Notes: generated by a model not told the origin, from the sequence alone. DNA of 37,113 bases from an uncultured Alphaproteobacteria bacterium (GCA_944393205.1 CALXZI010000012.1:1-37113), one strand, 5' to 3'. Shown: positions 25,005 to 32,984, counted from the first letter of the stretch. Translations and numbers: made by a program.

Positions 25005-25523
25005 TCAATCGCGCTTCCGCCGCAAAAGTAAACACAAAGCGCCCGCGCCACCCATTTTGGCCGCCGGATGAATATAAGTCAGAATAAGCTGCTTTAAATT
25101 ATCCTGATTAAGCCATTGCGGCACCCGCTCACGCAACACGCCTTTGGGCTGAAAAACATCTTCATCGGCATGATAAAGACCTTTGCCGGTAATAATCATC
25201 ACACAACGTTTGCCCGAAAGATACGATTCGGTCACAAACCGCCGCACCGCCTCATAAGCTTTGTCTTCCGTATAGCCATGCAAATCCAACACGCCTTCCA
25301 CCGGAAACGCGCCGCGTTTAAAACGCCGCATGGTGTTGCCGTCAATATCCGCGTGCGTGCCTAATTTCAAGTCATGTTTAATCAACTTAAGCGGTACGGT
25401 TTCTTCCCGTTCCCGCAATTGCAGTTTCTTTTGTTTTACCGGCGCGGCAATTTTATTTTCAGGCAACCGTTGAACATCACGAACACTTTCTTGCCAAAAT
25501 TCTTCATCTTCATTATCGGTCAC
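25005..25523 (-). CDS. Smr domain protein
   Basis: 172 aa. Smr domains are small DNA- or RNA-binding or nicking modules found in MutS2 and as stand-alone proteins. GVLDLHGYTEDKAYEAVRRF (near 85) is the LDLHG motif and VMIITGKGLYH (near 120) the TGKG motif. The first 75 residues are charged and probably disordered. It overlaps the mltA 3' end by 11 bases, so translation is coupled. The mltA-smr pairing next to tim44/secB is a conserved alphaproteobacterial neighbourhood. Confidence 0.88.
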   Translation of the reverse strand: MTDNEDEEFWQESVRDVQRLPENKIAAPVKQKKLQLREREETVPLKLIKHDLKLGTHADIDGNTMRRFKRGAFPVEGVLDLHGYTEDKAYEAVRRFVTESYLSGKRCVMIITGKGLYHADEDVFQPKGVLRERVPQWLNQDNLKQLILTYIHPAAKMGGAGALCLLLRRKRD

Positions 25524-26688
25524 TGATTTTCACCTCGGCATGACGCGGCAACAAAATATAATAACGCCCTGCCGCATTCATTTTTCCGGCTGAAAGCAAA
25601 GCTTCTTCGCCGTGTCCCCAAAAATAATCGCCACGCACCGCGCCTTTAATAGCGCCGCCAATATCCTGCGCAGCCATCAATTTTTCAATCGGCTCTTTAT
25701 CCGGACCGGTTGTTTCCAACCAAAGCAGGCTGCCAAGCGGAATATAACGATTGTCCACCGCTAAACTTCTGCCGGCGGTCAACGGCACACCCAAAGCGCC
25801 GATAGGACCTGCCGCGTCTGACAACCTATGAAAAATAAAACGCGGGTTTTCATCCATGCTTTCTTTTGCTTTTTGCGGATTCTCTTTGAGCCAATCGCGG
25901 ATTTTATCCATAGATGCCTGCCCAGGCTTTAACAATCCCTTTTTTAACAAAATGCTGCCGATTCCCACAAATTTATGCCCGTTATTGTCGGCATAACGGA
26001 TTCGCACGGCCGTTCCATCGTCCAAAACCGCCACTGCCGACCCCTGAATCTGCATCAAATAAATGTCCACCGCATCATCGCCCCACAACACTACCGGCGC
26101 ATCAACACCGTTGCGGCTGATTTCCGCACGGGTATAATACGGCACGACTTGATTATTTTTCAACCGTCCCAACAAACGTTGGCGTGGTAAACTTTCATCA
26201 AAATCACGCAAATTTATCTCCAATAAATCATTGGGCTTACCATAAATGGGATGTTGATACTTGCCGTGTTTATGCTTGGAAGCTCTGATCTCCGCTTCAT
26301 AATAAGACGTAAATTTCCCCTGCGGATTAAGATTTTCCATTACAAGATAAGGACGAAAATTTTCAATCAAAAAACGCCGCATGGCACGATTGCTTTTAAC
26401 ATCTTCCGTCAAAAAACGCCGACAAATTTTAAGATAAGCTTCCGGCGCAATTTTTATTTGCGCCATATTTAAGAGTTCCGGCTTTTTCTGCAAAGCCTCA
26501 CAACTCAAGCGCCACGCCGGAATAATTTGCATCAAATCATCATCGGCAAAATGACGCAAATCAGACCAACTTGCCGGTTGTAATTCCACTCCGCGTTCGG
26601 TTCCGACAATAATTTGCGGCGAGGTTTTTTCCTTCACGCTGCAGGCAAATAAACCCAACACCAACAATATAAGTCCGATTCGTTTCAT
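25513..26688 (-). CDS. mltA: Membrane-bound lytic murein transglycosylase A
   Basis: 391 aa lipoprotein that cleaves peptidoglycan glycan strands and forms 1,6-anhydro ends. The signal peptide ends in lipobox LFAC (Cys near 16). The MltA domain shows FTSYYEAEIRAS (near 127), YYTRAEI, IYLMQIQGSAVAVLDDG, RIRYADNNGHKFVGIG and, in the C-terminal 3D domain, LMAAQDIGGAIKGAVRGDYFWGHG with the catalytic Asp. Downstream smr overlaps it; the Tim44-like gene is 18 bases upstream. Confidence 0.93.
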   Translation of the reverse strand: MKRIGLILLVLGLFACSVKEKTSPQIIVGTERGVELQPASWSDLRHFADDDLMQIIPAWRLSCEALQKKPELLNMAQIKIAPEAYLKICRRFLTEDVKSNRAMRRFLIENFRPYLVMENLNPQGKFTSYYEAEIRASKHKHGKYQHPIYGKPNDLLEINLRDFDESLPRQRLLGRLKNNQVVPYYTRAEISRNGVDAPVVLWGDDAVDIYLMQIQGSAVAVLDDGTAVRIRYADNNGHKFVGIGSILLKKGLLKPGQASMDKIRDWLKENPQKAKESMDENPRFIFHRLSDAAGPIGALGVPLTAGRSLAVDNRYIPLGSLLWLETTGPDKEPIEKLMAAQDIGGAIKGAVRGDYFWGHGEEALLSAGKMNAAGRYYILLPRHAEVKISDR

Positions 26689-26706
26689 AAAAACCTTTCT
26701 TTATGT

Positions 26707-27381
26707 TTAAGCCTGTTTTTTGGTTGAAACCAAAAGCCATGCCCGTGATTTTGAGTTAAGATCTCGTTCAAATGTCCACACATCTGTGATTTTTTGCACA
26801 AAATTTTCATCTCCTTCAATCACTTCTCCAGCAGCATTTTTCAACAAATTAATTTGTTCGCTGATAAACTTGACCACCACTTGAGCAATTCCTTTAGAAG
26901 AAATTTTTGCATCTTCAATGTTCAACTCATCAACCTTAATCAAATCCGTTTCGGCGACAATCCCCTCTTCAGTGCGTTGTTTGATAATTTCCTGAAATTT
27001 TGCAAACAACTTTTTACCGGTCAGCATTTTCAATGTTTCTTCGTCGCGGTTGGCAAAAGCGCTCAAAATCATCTCAAAAGCCTTGCTGCATCGGCGGCAA
27101 AAATCCGCTCTGTCAAAATGCGGAATAGAATACAAAACTTTATCAACGCCTTCAGCCTCGTTAATATTCTGCATCGTTTTTGTTGCCGGCGCCAAATTCA
27201 TTTTTTCTTCAATTTCATGGCGCATTTTTTCATAAGCTTTTTCAAACTCTTCGCGTGAAACGATTCTTACCTCGGGCCTTTCCTCGTCCGGTCTGGTTCC
27301 CAAAACACTCCGCAAACGTGCAAAAATCAAAACTGCGACAATGAGCAAAAAAATTATATCCAAATAAGCTGACATTTTCAT
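26707..27381 (-). CDS. Tim44-like domain protein
   Basis: 224 aa, with one N-terminal transmembrane helix (about 5-22), a charged linker, and a Tim44-like domain (about 80-222) containing FVQKITDVWTFERDLNSKSRAWLLVS, the family's closing block. Alphaproteobacterial members (TimA) are relatives of the mitochondrial Tim44 import subunit. It heads the tim44-mltA-smr unit and is divergent from secB, the order seen in many alphaproteobacteria. The cellular role in bacteria is not well defined. Confidence 0.87.
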   Translation of the reverse strand: MKMSAYLDIIFLLIVAVLIFARLRSVLGTRPDEERPEVRIVSREEFEKAYEKMRHEIEEKMNLAPATKTMQNINEAEGVDKVLYSIPHFDRADFCRRCSKAFEMILSAFANRDEETLKMLTGKKLFAKFQEIIKQRTEEGIVAETDLIKVDELNIEDAKISSKGIAQVVVKFISEQINLLKNAAGEVIEGDENFVQKITDVWTFERDLNSKSRAWLLVSTKKQA

Positions 27382-27444
27382 ACCTCTTTATTCTGAACTA
27401 TTTATATATATAAAAACTTTTCTTAACATTATCAACTATTATAT

Positions 27445-27473
27445 TTGACGGATAAGAATATTTGCGTTATGTA
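27445..27473 (+). promoter_or_regulatory. Candidate secB promoter
   Basis: TTGACG (27445-27450) and TATGTA (27468-27473) are 17 bases apart in the secB/tim44 divergent spacer. TACAAT overlaps the -10 region at 27472 as an alternative. Confidence 0.5.
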
Positions 27474-27515
27474 CAATATCAGGATTTTATTTTCATAAAG
27501 TAAAGGAACAGAAAA

Positions 27516-27992
27516 ATGAGTGAAAACGCTTCAACCAACAATCAGCCGGCAGTTTTGATAAACAACCAATACATTAAAGACTTGTCGCTTGAAATTCCAC
27601 ACGCGCCCAATATTTTTTCTCGCATCACTTCTCAACCAGCTTTAAAGGTTGACATTAACGTCCAATCACAAAAACTGGAAAATTCAAGTTACAATGTAAC
27701 ATTAAATTTGTCTCTAAACGGCAATCTTGGCGAAGAAAAATTGTTTATTTTGGAACTTTCTTATGCAGCCGTTGTCAATTTAAATATTCCTGAAGAACAT
27801 ATTGAACCGGTTTTAGGCATTGAAATTCCGCGGTTATTGTTCCCCTTTGCCCGCAACATCATTACTCAATGTTTAATTGAAGGTGGTTTGCCGCCTTTCA
27901 TGTTAAACCCGATTGATTTTGCCGCCGTTTACAACGCACGTAAAGCTGCTGAAAACAATCAAAAAACAGCCGCCACCGACACCAATGCTTAA
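27516..27992 (+). CDS. secB: Protein-export chaperone SecB
   Basis: 158 aa cytoplasmic tetramer that keeps precursors unfolded and hands them to SecA. IKDLSLEIPHAPNIF (near 19) is the N-terminal strand. VQSQKLENSSYNVTLNLSL, FILELSYAAVVNLN and FPFARNIITQCLIEGGLPPFMLNPIDFAAVY (near 108) are the classic SecB blocks. AAAGGA precedes the ATG. It is divergent from the tim44-like gene. Confidence 0.96.
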   Translation: MSENASTNNQPAVLINNQYIKDLSLEIPHAPNIFSRITSQPALKVDINVQSQKLENSSYNVTLNLSLNGNLGEEKLFILELSYAAVVNLNIPEEHIEPVLGIEIPRLLFPFARNIITQCLIEGGLPPFMLNPIDFAAVYNARKAAENNQKTAATDTNA

Positions 27993-28045
27993 AAGCAACC
28001 ATTTTCGGACAACCGTTTTGCCGCCCGAAAATCAGGATTAAAAAA

Positions 28046-28528
28046 ATGCGTTTAGCTTTGTTTCAACCTGACATTCCCCAAAACACCGGCACGTTGTTAC
28101 GTCTTGGTGCATGTCTAAATTTTCCGTTAGACATTATTGAACCCTGCGGTTTTATCTTTAATGAAAAAGCCATGCGGCGTGCTGGCATGGATTATCTTGA
28201 ATTGGCACAATACCGCCGTCACAACTCATGGACGGATTTTTTGGAATACCGACAAACGCACCCGCAAGAATACGGCCGAATCGTTCTGTTAACCACCCAC
28301 GCCTCAAAACTCTATACAGAATTCTCATTTTACCCCAATGATATTATTTTAATGGGACGTGAAAGTGCCGGTGTCCCGCAGGAGGTTCACAATCTTGCCG
28401 ACGCACGCCTTTTAATCCCGATGGCACCACAAGCGCGGTCGGTCAATATGGCGGTTTCGGCAGCCATGGTCGTCGGCGAAGCCTTGCGTCAAACAGGCTT
28501 ATTTCCACCGCAAGCCTGTTTACTTTAA
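28046..28528 (+). CDS. trmL: tRNA (cytidine/uridine-34 2'-O)-methyltransferase TrmL
   Basis: 160 aa SPOUT enzyme methylating the wobble ribose of tRNA-Leu isoacceptors. N-terminal LFQPDIPQNTGTLLRLGAC, IIEPCGF, AMRRAGMDYLE and the trefoil-knot block with LMGRESAGVP and LLIPMAPQARSVNMAVSAAMV (near 133) are diagnostic. An AGGA site lies before the ATG. An 8-bp inverted repeat (28001-28008 with 28025-28032) separates it from secB and has no T run, so some readthrough from secB is likely. Confidence 0.94.
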   Translation: MRLALFQPDIPQNTGTLLRLGACLNFPLDIIEPCGFIFNEKAMRRAGMDYLELAQYRRHNSWTDFLEYRQTHPQEYGRIVLLTTHASKLYTEFSFYPNDIILMGRESAGVPQEVHNLADARLLIPMAPQARSVNMAVSAAMVVGEALRQTGLFPPQACLL

Positions 28529-28625
28529 AAAAAATCATTTTTTTTATTTTAGGGCTAGATTTATGTCTAAAAATATGGTATATTCCAAATTGTTCTAAAC
28601 AAAACACCAAACAAAAGGAGAGCCT

Positions 28626-29132
28626 ATGAGCACCAAAAAAACGCCGTCTCTGGCTTTTAACGCCGGAGAATATGTTGTTTACCCGACCCACGGCGTCGGC
28701 AAAGTTTCCGATATCTCAAAGCAGACCATTGCCGGAAGCGAGCTGGAGCTGTTGGTGGTTAATTTTGATAAAGATAAAATGACTTTGCGGATTCCTGTTT
28801 CCAAAGTTGAACACGTCGGTTTGCGCAAAATTTCGGAAGCTTCCACCATAAATGATGCTTTAACAACATTAAAAGGAAAACCTAAAGTCAAAAAAATTAT
28901 GTGGTCACGCCGCGCGCAGGAATATGAAAACAAAATCAATTCCGGCAATCCGGTTGCCATTGCAGAGGTCGTGCGTGATTTATACCGCCATGAAAATCTG
29001 GCCGAACAATCATACAGCGAACGCCAGATTTATGAGCAGGCGCTTGACCGTCTGGCTAGCGAAGTTGCCGTATTTGACAACACTTCGCTTGATGCCGCTA
29101 ATAAAAAGATTTTAGATATTTTAGCAAAATAA
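28626..29132 (+). CDS. CarD/CdnL family transcription regulator
   Basis: 168 aa. CarD-type proteins bind the RNA polymerase beta subunit through an N-terminal Tudor-like RID domain and stabilise open complexes, notably at rRNA promoters. FNAGEYVVYPTHGVGKV (near 11) is the RID signature. The C-terminal helical domain (about 75-168) has MWSRRAQEYENKINSGNP and the YSERQIYEQALDRLA block. AAAGGAG precedes the ATG. It is monocistronic with its own terminator. In Caulobacter the homologue CdnL links growth and rRNA synthesis. Confidence 0.92.
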   Translation: MSTKKTPSLAFNAGEYVVYPTHGVGKVSDISKQTIAGSELELLVVNFDKDKMTLRIPVSKVEHVGLRKISEASTINDALTTLKGKPKVKKIMWSRRAQEYENKINSGNPVAIAEVVRDLYRHENLAEQSYSERQIYEQALDRLASEVAVFDNTSLDAANKKILDILAK

Positions 29133-29147
29133 AATATCCTCACACCT

Positions 29148-29186
29148 AAAAAACGCCGTGATTCAATAGCAAACACGGCGTTTTTT
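29148..29186 (+). terminator. Terminator of the carD-type gene
   Basis: A perfect 13-bp inverted repeat (29148-29160 with 29174-29186) with a 13-base loop and A/T runs on the outer ends. Confidence 0.9.
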
Positions 29187-29205
29187 ATCGCCGCCACATA
29201 TCATA

Positions 29206-29234
29206 TTGACAAAATATTTTCCACATGCTAGACC
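29206..29234 (+). promoter_or_regulatory. Promoter of the small ORF at 29263
   Basis: A perfect TTGACA (29206-29211), 17 bases, then TAGACC (29229-29234), a weak -10. Expected start is near 29241, leaving a leader of about 22 nt. Confidence 0.5.
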
Positions 29235-29262
29235 CTAAACATAAACAAATAATTTTTATATT

Positions 29263-29550
29263 ATGAAAGAAAAACAAAACAAATTGGATAAAATTATCCA
29301 AAGCTACGCTAAAAGAATTAATGAAAACAATGAGCCATATGCGGCGGCGGTAGTCTTGTATGCCCATGCCATTCGTTCTGCCCAAAAGTTGGGAGACCCT
29401 GAAAATCACATCAAAAATTGGCTTCCCGAACAGCTGATTAAGTTAAGAGAAACCATTGCAAATGATGAGAAGTTTATGGAGTATGAACATAACACCCGTT
29501 TGCTGAATATCGTTTACACAGTCAATGAAATGTTATATATCATTCTATAA
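29263..29550 (+). CDS. Small helical protein, unknown
   Basis: 95 aa, soluble, predicted mainly helical from its pattern (IIQSYAKRINE, AAAVVLYAHAIRSAQ, EQLIKLRETIAND). No family is recognised. There is no Shine-Dalgarno before the ATG, only an AT-rich short leader, so initiation may be S1-dependent or the start may be elsewhere. The promoter upstream and terminator downstream make it an independent unit. Confidence 0.55.
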   Translation: MKEKQNKLDKIIQSYAKRINENNEPYAAAVVLYAHAIRSAQKLGDPENHIKNWLPEQLIKLRETIANDEKFMEYEHNTRLLNIVYTVNEMLYIIL

Positions 29551-29553
29551 GAT

Positions 29554-29588
29554 AAAAAAAATACGGAAACAAGAGTTTCCGTATTTTT
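29554..29588. terminator. Bidirectional terminator before fba
   Basis: The core inverted repeat AATACGGAAAC / GTTTCCGTATT has a 4-5 base loop, with A and T runs outside. It serves the small ORF (plus) and fba (minus). Confidence 0.9.
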
Positions 29589-29624
29589 TTATATTCACCG
29601 TCATAACGCAAACATTTTGCCAAA

Positions 29625-30659
29625 TTAATAACGCTTGGCCATTTCAGAAAGCGGCACAACCTTGATTTTATCGGCATAACCGGCAGCACCGAAAGCAATG
29701 TAGCGTGCTTCGCAAACCTTTTGCATTTCTTCAATTGCCGGCTTTAAATATTTGCGTGGGTCAAACTCTTTCGGATTTTCGGTAAACAACCGGCGGATTG
29801 CGCCGGTAATAGCCATACGGCAGTCGGTGTCCACATTGACCTTGCGCACACCGGACTTAATACCGCGGACGATTTCTTCCACCGGTACGCCGTAAGTCTG
29901 CGGAATAGTGCCGCCATAGGCATTAATTAAATCTTGCAACTCTTGCGGAACCGAAGATGAGCCGTGCATCACCATATGAGTGTTGGGCAATTTTTGATGG
30001 ATTTTTTCAATCACGTCAATCGCCAAAATATCACCGTCCGGTTTGCGGGTAAATTTATAAGCACCGTGTGACGTGCCCACCGCAACCGCCAAAGCATCAA
30101 CGTTGGTTTCAGCCACAAAACGAGCAGCCTCATCCGGATCGGTAACCAAACGTTTTTTATCAATCACGCCCTCGGCGCCATGGCCGTCTTCTTTATCGCC
30201 TTTGCCGGTTTCCAAAGAGCCGATAACACCCAATTCACCTTCAACTGAAGCACCAACGGCATGAGCGCGCGCCACCACCTCTTTGGTGACATGAACATTG
30301 TATTCGTAAGAAGAAGGGGTTTTGCCATCTGCTTCCAAAGAACCATCCATCATCACCGAAGAATAACCGTTTACCAATGCCGATTGACAAATATCCACCG
30401 ATGAACCGTGATCCTGATGCAGACAAATCGGCAGTTCGGGGAACATTTCAATACCGGCTTTAACCATATGGCGAATCATCGGGTCGCCGGCAAACTTACG
30501 TGCACCGGTTGAGGTTTGCAAAATCACCGGTGCGTTAACCTTGCGTGCAGCTTGCAAAACAGCAATAACCTGCTCCATATCGTTAATATTAAAAGCCGGA
30601 ACACCATAACCGTTTTCGGCTGCGTGATCCAGAATTTGACGCATAGAAATCAAAGGCAT
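29625..30659 (-). CDS. fba: Fructose-bisphosphate aldolase, class II
   Basis: 344 aa zinc enzyme cleaving fructose-1,6-bisphosphate. N-terminal [24 protein letters not shown] is typical of the longer class II type seen in proteobacteria and in Calvin-cycle loci. Zinc and catalytic residues: HQDHGSS (near 80-86), the SVMMDGS loop, GAEGVI region, [12 protein letters not shown] (near 210) and KVNVDTD (near 265). The frame reaches 30797, but AAGGAG just upstream of ATG 30659 and the family's conserved N-terminus fix the start. Confidence 0.95.
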   Translation of the reverse strand: MPLISMRQILDHAAENGYGVPAFNINDMEQVIAVLQAARKVNAPVILQTSTGARKFAGDPMIRHMVKAGIEMFPELPICLHQDHGSSVDICQSALVNGYSSVMMDGSLEADGKTPSSYEYNVHVTKEVVARAHAVGASVEGELGVIGSLETGKGDKEDGHGAEGVIDKKRLVTDPDEAARFVAETNVDALAVAVGTSHGAYKFTRKPDGDILAIDVIEKIHQKLPNTHMVMHGSSSVPQELQDLINAYGGTIPQTYGVPVEEIVRGIKSGVRKVNVDTDCRMAITGAIRRLFTENPKEFDPRKYLKPAIEEMQKVCEARYIAFGAAGYADKIKVVPLSEMAKRY

Positions 30660-30723
30660 AATATTCTCCTTCAGTAAAAAATTATCACAAAATCTATGCA
30701 AAATATAAGACAAGCCTGCAAAT

Positions 30724-30751
30724 TTGCAAGCTAAAAATTTTAACATATAAA
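30724..30751 (+). promoter_or_regulatory. Promoter of the first structured RNA
   Basis: TTGCAA (30724-30729) and TATAAA (30746-30751) are spaced by 16 bases. The expected start near 30758 is about 17 bases before the closing stem of the RNA. Confidence 0.5.
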
Positions 30752-30757
30752 GATATA

Positions 30758-30990
30758 AACAACCTATGCACATATTGTCACGTCTATGAGCCGACAACGT
30801 CGGCGAATACTAGGCGTCCATTCCATTCTTTGTCACCCCTATGAGGATGCGCAAACATCCAAATACAAGGGGCCACAAAAAACAAGGCATGGTGTCTGAT
30901 TTATGGACACCTTGTACTCATTCGCTTGCATACCCTCGTAGATGTGACAACCTCGTGCCGGCATCAGTGCTATCCCCCATGACAAAAGAT
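30758..30990 (+). ncRNA. Candidate structured RNA closed by a 16-bp stem
   Basis: 30775-30790 pairs with 30935-30950 over 16 bp without a gap. Two pairs are G-U on the plus strand and would be mismatches on the minus strand, so the plus-strand RNA is the folded one. Inside lie three arms: 30791-30795/30799-30803; 30836-30840/30868-30872 enclosing 30845-30849/30856-30860; and 30882-30885/30912-30915 continuing into 30891-30896/30906-30911. I do not recognise it as RNase P, tmRNA, SRP or 6S RNA. There is no terminator at its 3' end, so it may read into the next RNA. Confidence 0.55.
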
Positions 30991-31007
30991 ATATAACCTT
31001 TGATTTC

Positions 31008-31036
31008 TTGACTTTTGCCAGTGTTTTTTTTATCCT
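31008..31036 (+). promoter_or_regulatory. Promoter of the prepilin leader RNA
   Basis: TTGACT (31008-31013), a 17-base spacer, then TATCCT (31031-31036). Start is expected near 31043. Confidence 0.6.
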
Positions 31037-31042
31037 GAATAC

Positions 31043-31240
31043 AAGATGGCCGAGTTGGCTGTCTCGGAACTAAACAATTCCACGACAACGCGTCTGCATG
31101 TATAGGACGTTAAATTTATACGCCGACTGGTCAGATGACCGGAAGGCGGTAGAATAAGCCTTGCGGTCAATATACCGCGCTATATCGTTGTCATAGTTGT
31201 TTACTTCCGGTCGCTTTTGGTTTTGAAAGCGATTTTTTTT
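31043..31240 (+). ncRNA. Riboswitch-like leader RNA of the prepilin gene
   Basis: About 200 nt, ending in an intrinsic terminator (31211-31217/31226-31232 plus eight T) 33 bases before the prepilin-like gene. A 7-bp stem (31084-31090 with 31186-31192) encloses arms 31121-31124/31145-31148 with 31127-31132/31137-31142 inside, and 31163-31167/31174-31178. A 9-bp exact complement, 31137-31145 with 31204-31212, competes with the second arm and reaches two bases into the terminator, as in a switching expression platform. A first hairpin lies at 31050-31067. No known class is recognised. Confidence 0.55.
31211..31240 (+). terminator. Terminator or attenuator before the prepilin gene
   Basis: A 7-bp stem (31211-31217 with 31226-31232) with an 8-base loop and eight T residues (31233-31240). 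Confidence 0.8.
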
Positions 31241-31272
31241 ATAAGTTTCACTTACAAAAAAGGAAGGTTACT

Positions 31273-31974
31273 ATGAAATATATTAATGAAAACGGCCGTT
31301 CAATGGTTGAAATGTTGGGTGTTTTGGCGATTATCGGCGTTCTGTCCGTCGGTGGTATCGCCGGCTATTCCAAAGCCATGAACAAATACAAAATCAACAA
31401 AACAACCGATCAGGTTTCCATGTTGGTCGCCAATATCCGCACCCTGTTTTCCTCACAAGGCAATTATAAAGATTTAAGCAACGCCAACGCCATTAAATTC
31501 GGTGTGGTGCCGGAAGACATGATAAAAACTGGTAGTAATAATGCTCAAACACTGTCAAACGCTTTTGGCGGTGAGGTAAAAATCGGTGCTTCCGGTGGCC
31601 GCGCCTTAAATGATAATGAAGCGTTCAGCATTGTATACAGCGGTTTATCATCCGAAGCATGCGTTACCCTCGCAACCGGCGACTGGGGTTCCGGTCAGGC
31701 TTCCGGTTTGATTGCTATTTCTGCTGGTACAAATGGTAATACATCCGGCGTTACAGGCACAGAAGATAGCGCTACAGGAAAAGGTGTTGATGCTGTTTAT
31801 TTAGGAACTTCTGACGATAAAAGTGAAAAGTGTGATGGTACTGGTTCAACTAGTTGTACAGCCATCGCTGTTCCGGGCGCAGATAAAAACCCAACGCCGA
31901 TGAGCGTTACCAGTGCGGTTAATGCTTGTTCTTGTACAAGTACGACATGCGAAGTTGCTTGGAAATACTACTAA
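31273..31974 (+). CDS. Prepilin-type N-terminal methylation domain protein
   Basis: 233 aa type IV pilin/pseudopilin-like. The class III signal reads NENGRSMVEMLGVLAIIGVL: cleavage is predicted after Gly8, with Glu at mature position 5 and a hydrophobic helix after it. Mature residue 1 is Arg instead of the usual Phe/Met. The C-terminal part is Gly/Ser/Thr-rich with about six Cys (SEKCDGTGSTSC, NACSCTSTTC), probably disulfide-bonded outside. AAGGAAGG lies before the ATG. No pilus assembly genes are adjacent, so it is a lone subunit gene behind a leader RNA. Similar N-termini recur, as I recall, in uncultured gut alphaproteobacteria. Confidence 0.85.
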   Translation: MKYINENGRSMVEMLGVLAIIGVLSVGGIAGYSKAMNKYKINKTTDQVSMLVANIRTLFSSQGNYKDLSNANAIKFGVVPEDMIKTGSNNAQTLSNAFGGEVKIGASGGRALNDNEAFSIVYSGLSSEACVTLATGDWGSGQASGLIAISAGTNGNTSGVTGTEDSATGKGVDAVYLGTSDDKSEKCDGTGSTSCTAIAVPGADKNPTPMSVTSAVNACSCTSTTCEVAWKYY

Positions 31975-31984
31975 TACAAGCAGG

Positions 31985-32165
31985 TTTTATGCTTAAAAGC
32001 GGCAATCCCTATACGCGGCTTTGAGGCATAAAAAAACGGAAATATTATTTATCGGTTCCCTAGCCGTACAAATAATATTTTCCCCTAAAAAACTCCCGTA
32101 ACAAACGTTACGGGAGTTTCCTTTATGTCAAGAAAACCCCGTCTTGATTTATCAAGACGGGGTTT
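31985..32165. terminator. Four consecutive hairpins between the prepilin and BI-1 genes
   Basis: Stems: 31985-31992/32026-32033 with inner 31996-32000/32018-32022; 32038-32050/32070-32083 (one bulge); 32091-32102/32107-32118 (12 bp perfect, AAAC loop); 32134-32147/32152-32165 (14 bp perfect, TTTA loop). The last two can act as terminators for the converging genes on either strand, though T runs are short. Four in 180 bases is more than termination needs. Confidence 0.7.
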
Positions 32166-32177
32166 CGTAACAGTTTT

Positions 32178-32906
32178 TTATCTTCTATCGCCCATAATTC
32201 TTAACAAATTTAAGAACAAGTTGATGAAATCCATATACAGCGACAAAGCACCGGCGACAGCCTTGCGGGTGGCGGAATCTTCCGTATCCGACGAGGCATA
32301 TATATTGCGGATTGTTTGAGTGTCATAAGCTGTTAAGCCGACAAAAATGGCAATAGCAATATAAGACAAAGCATAGTCAAAAGCTGTACTTTGCATAAAG
32401 AGATTAACAATGCTAGCAATAATGACGCCCCATAAGCCCATAATCATGAACGAGCCCATACCGGTCAGGTCGCGTTTGGTGGTGTAGCCATACAAGCTCA
32501 TAGCACCAAAAGTTCCGGCCGTAATCAAGAAAACACGAGCCATGCTAGAAGCAGTATAAGCCAGAACAATCGGAGTTAATGAAGCGCCCATTAAAGCCGC
32601 AAAACCCCAGAACACACCCTGAACTTGTTTTGACGAACCACGCATCACCGCCCAGTTGAAAACAAAAACCATAATCAACGGCGAAATAAAAGCCAACCAA
32701 CCGAGAATGGATAAACCGGGGGTACCAGTTGTCGGGTTGATGTTAAAAAACAACGTGATTAAGCTGGTGTTGGCAATTAAGTATGCCACCAATGCGGTCA
32801 TGCATAAGCCGCCGGCCATATAATTGTATACTTTGAGCATAAAGCCGCGCAGACCTTCATCAACGCCGCTTCTTTCTACAGCTGAAGTATAAGTTTTTGT
32901 TTCCAT
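32178..32906 (-). CDS. Bax inhibitor-1 / YccA family membrane protein
   Basis: 242 aa with about seven transmembrane helices, related to E. coli YbhL/YccA and to the BI-1 calcium-leak family. The family pattern of a charged N-terminus (RSGVDEGLRGFMLKVYNYMAGGL), tight helices and a C-terminal ALSLYMDFINLFLNLLRIMG segment is clear. AAGGAG lies right before ATG 32906; the upstream extension to 32972 lacks signals. Bacterial members may interact with FtsH or move ions. The role here is not known. Confidence 0.92.
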   Translation of the reverse strand: METKTYTSAVERSGVDEGLRGFMLKVYNYMAGGLCMTALVAYLIANTSLITLFFNINPTTGTPGLSILGWLAFISPLIMVFVFNWAVMRGSSKQVQGVFWGFAALMGASLTPIVLAYTASSMARVFLITAGTFGAMSLYGYTTKRDLTGMGSFMIMGLWGVIIASIVNLFMQSTAFDYALSYIAIAIFVGLTAYDTQTIRNIYASSDTEDSATRKAVAGALSLYMDFINLFLNLLRIMGDRR

Positions 32907-32984
32907 AATTTTCTCCTTAAATAATGTTATCCTGTGAGATAATATAGAAATTTTTTTGTTAAAAATCAACAAGCATATAAAAAA

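Noticed and set aside
30661..30797. An N-terminal extension of the aldolase up to 30797.
   Set aside because: The Shine-Dalgarno at the ATG 30659 and the conserved family N-terminus fix the start. The extension also overlaps the promoter of the structured RNA.
31127..31160. GGTCAG...CCGGAAGG resembles the GGAA core of bacterial SRP (4.5S) RNA.
   Set aside because: The 3' side lacks the AGCAG symmetric-loop partner and the 5' side folds into a different stem (GGTC/GACC). The match is short and the RNA context is a leader with a terminator before a gene.
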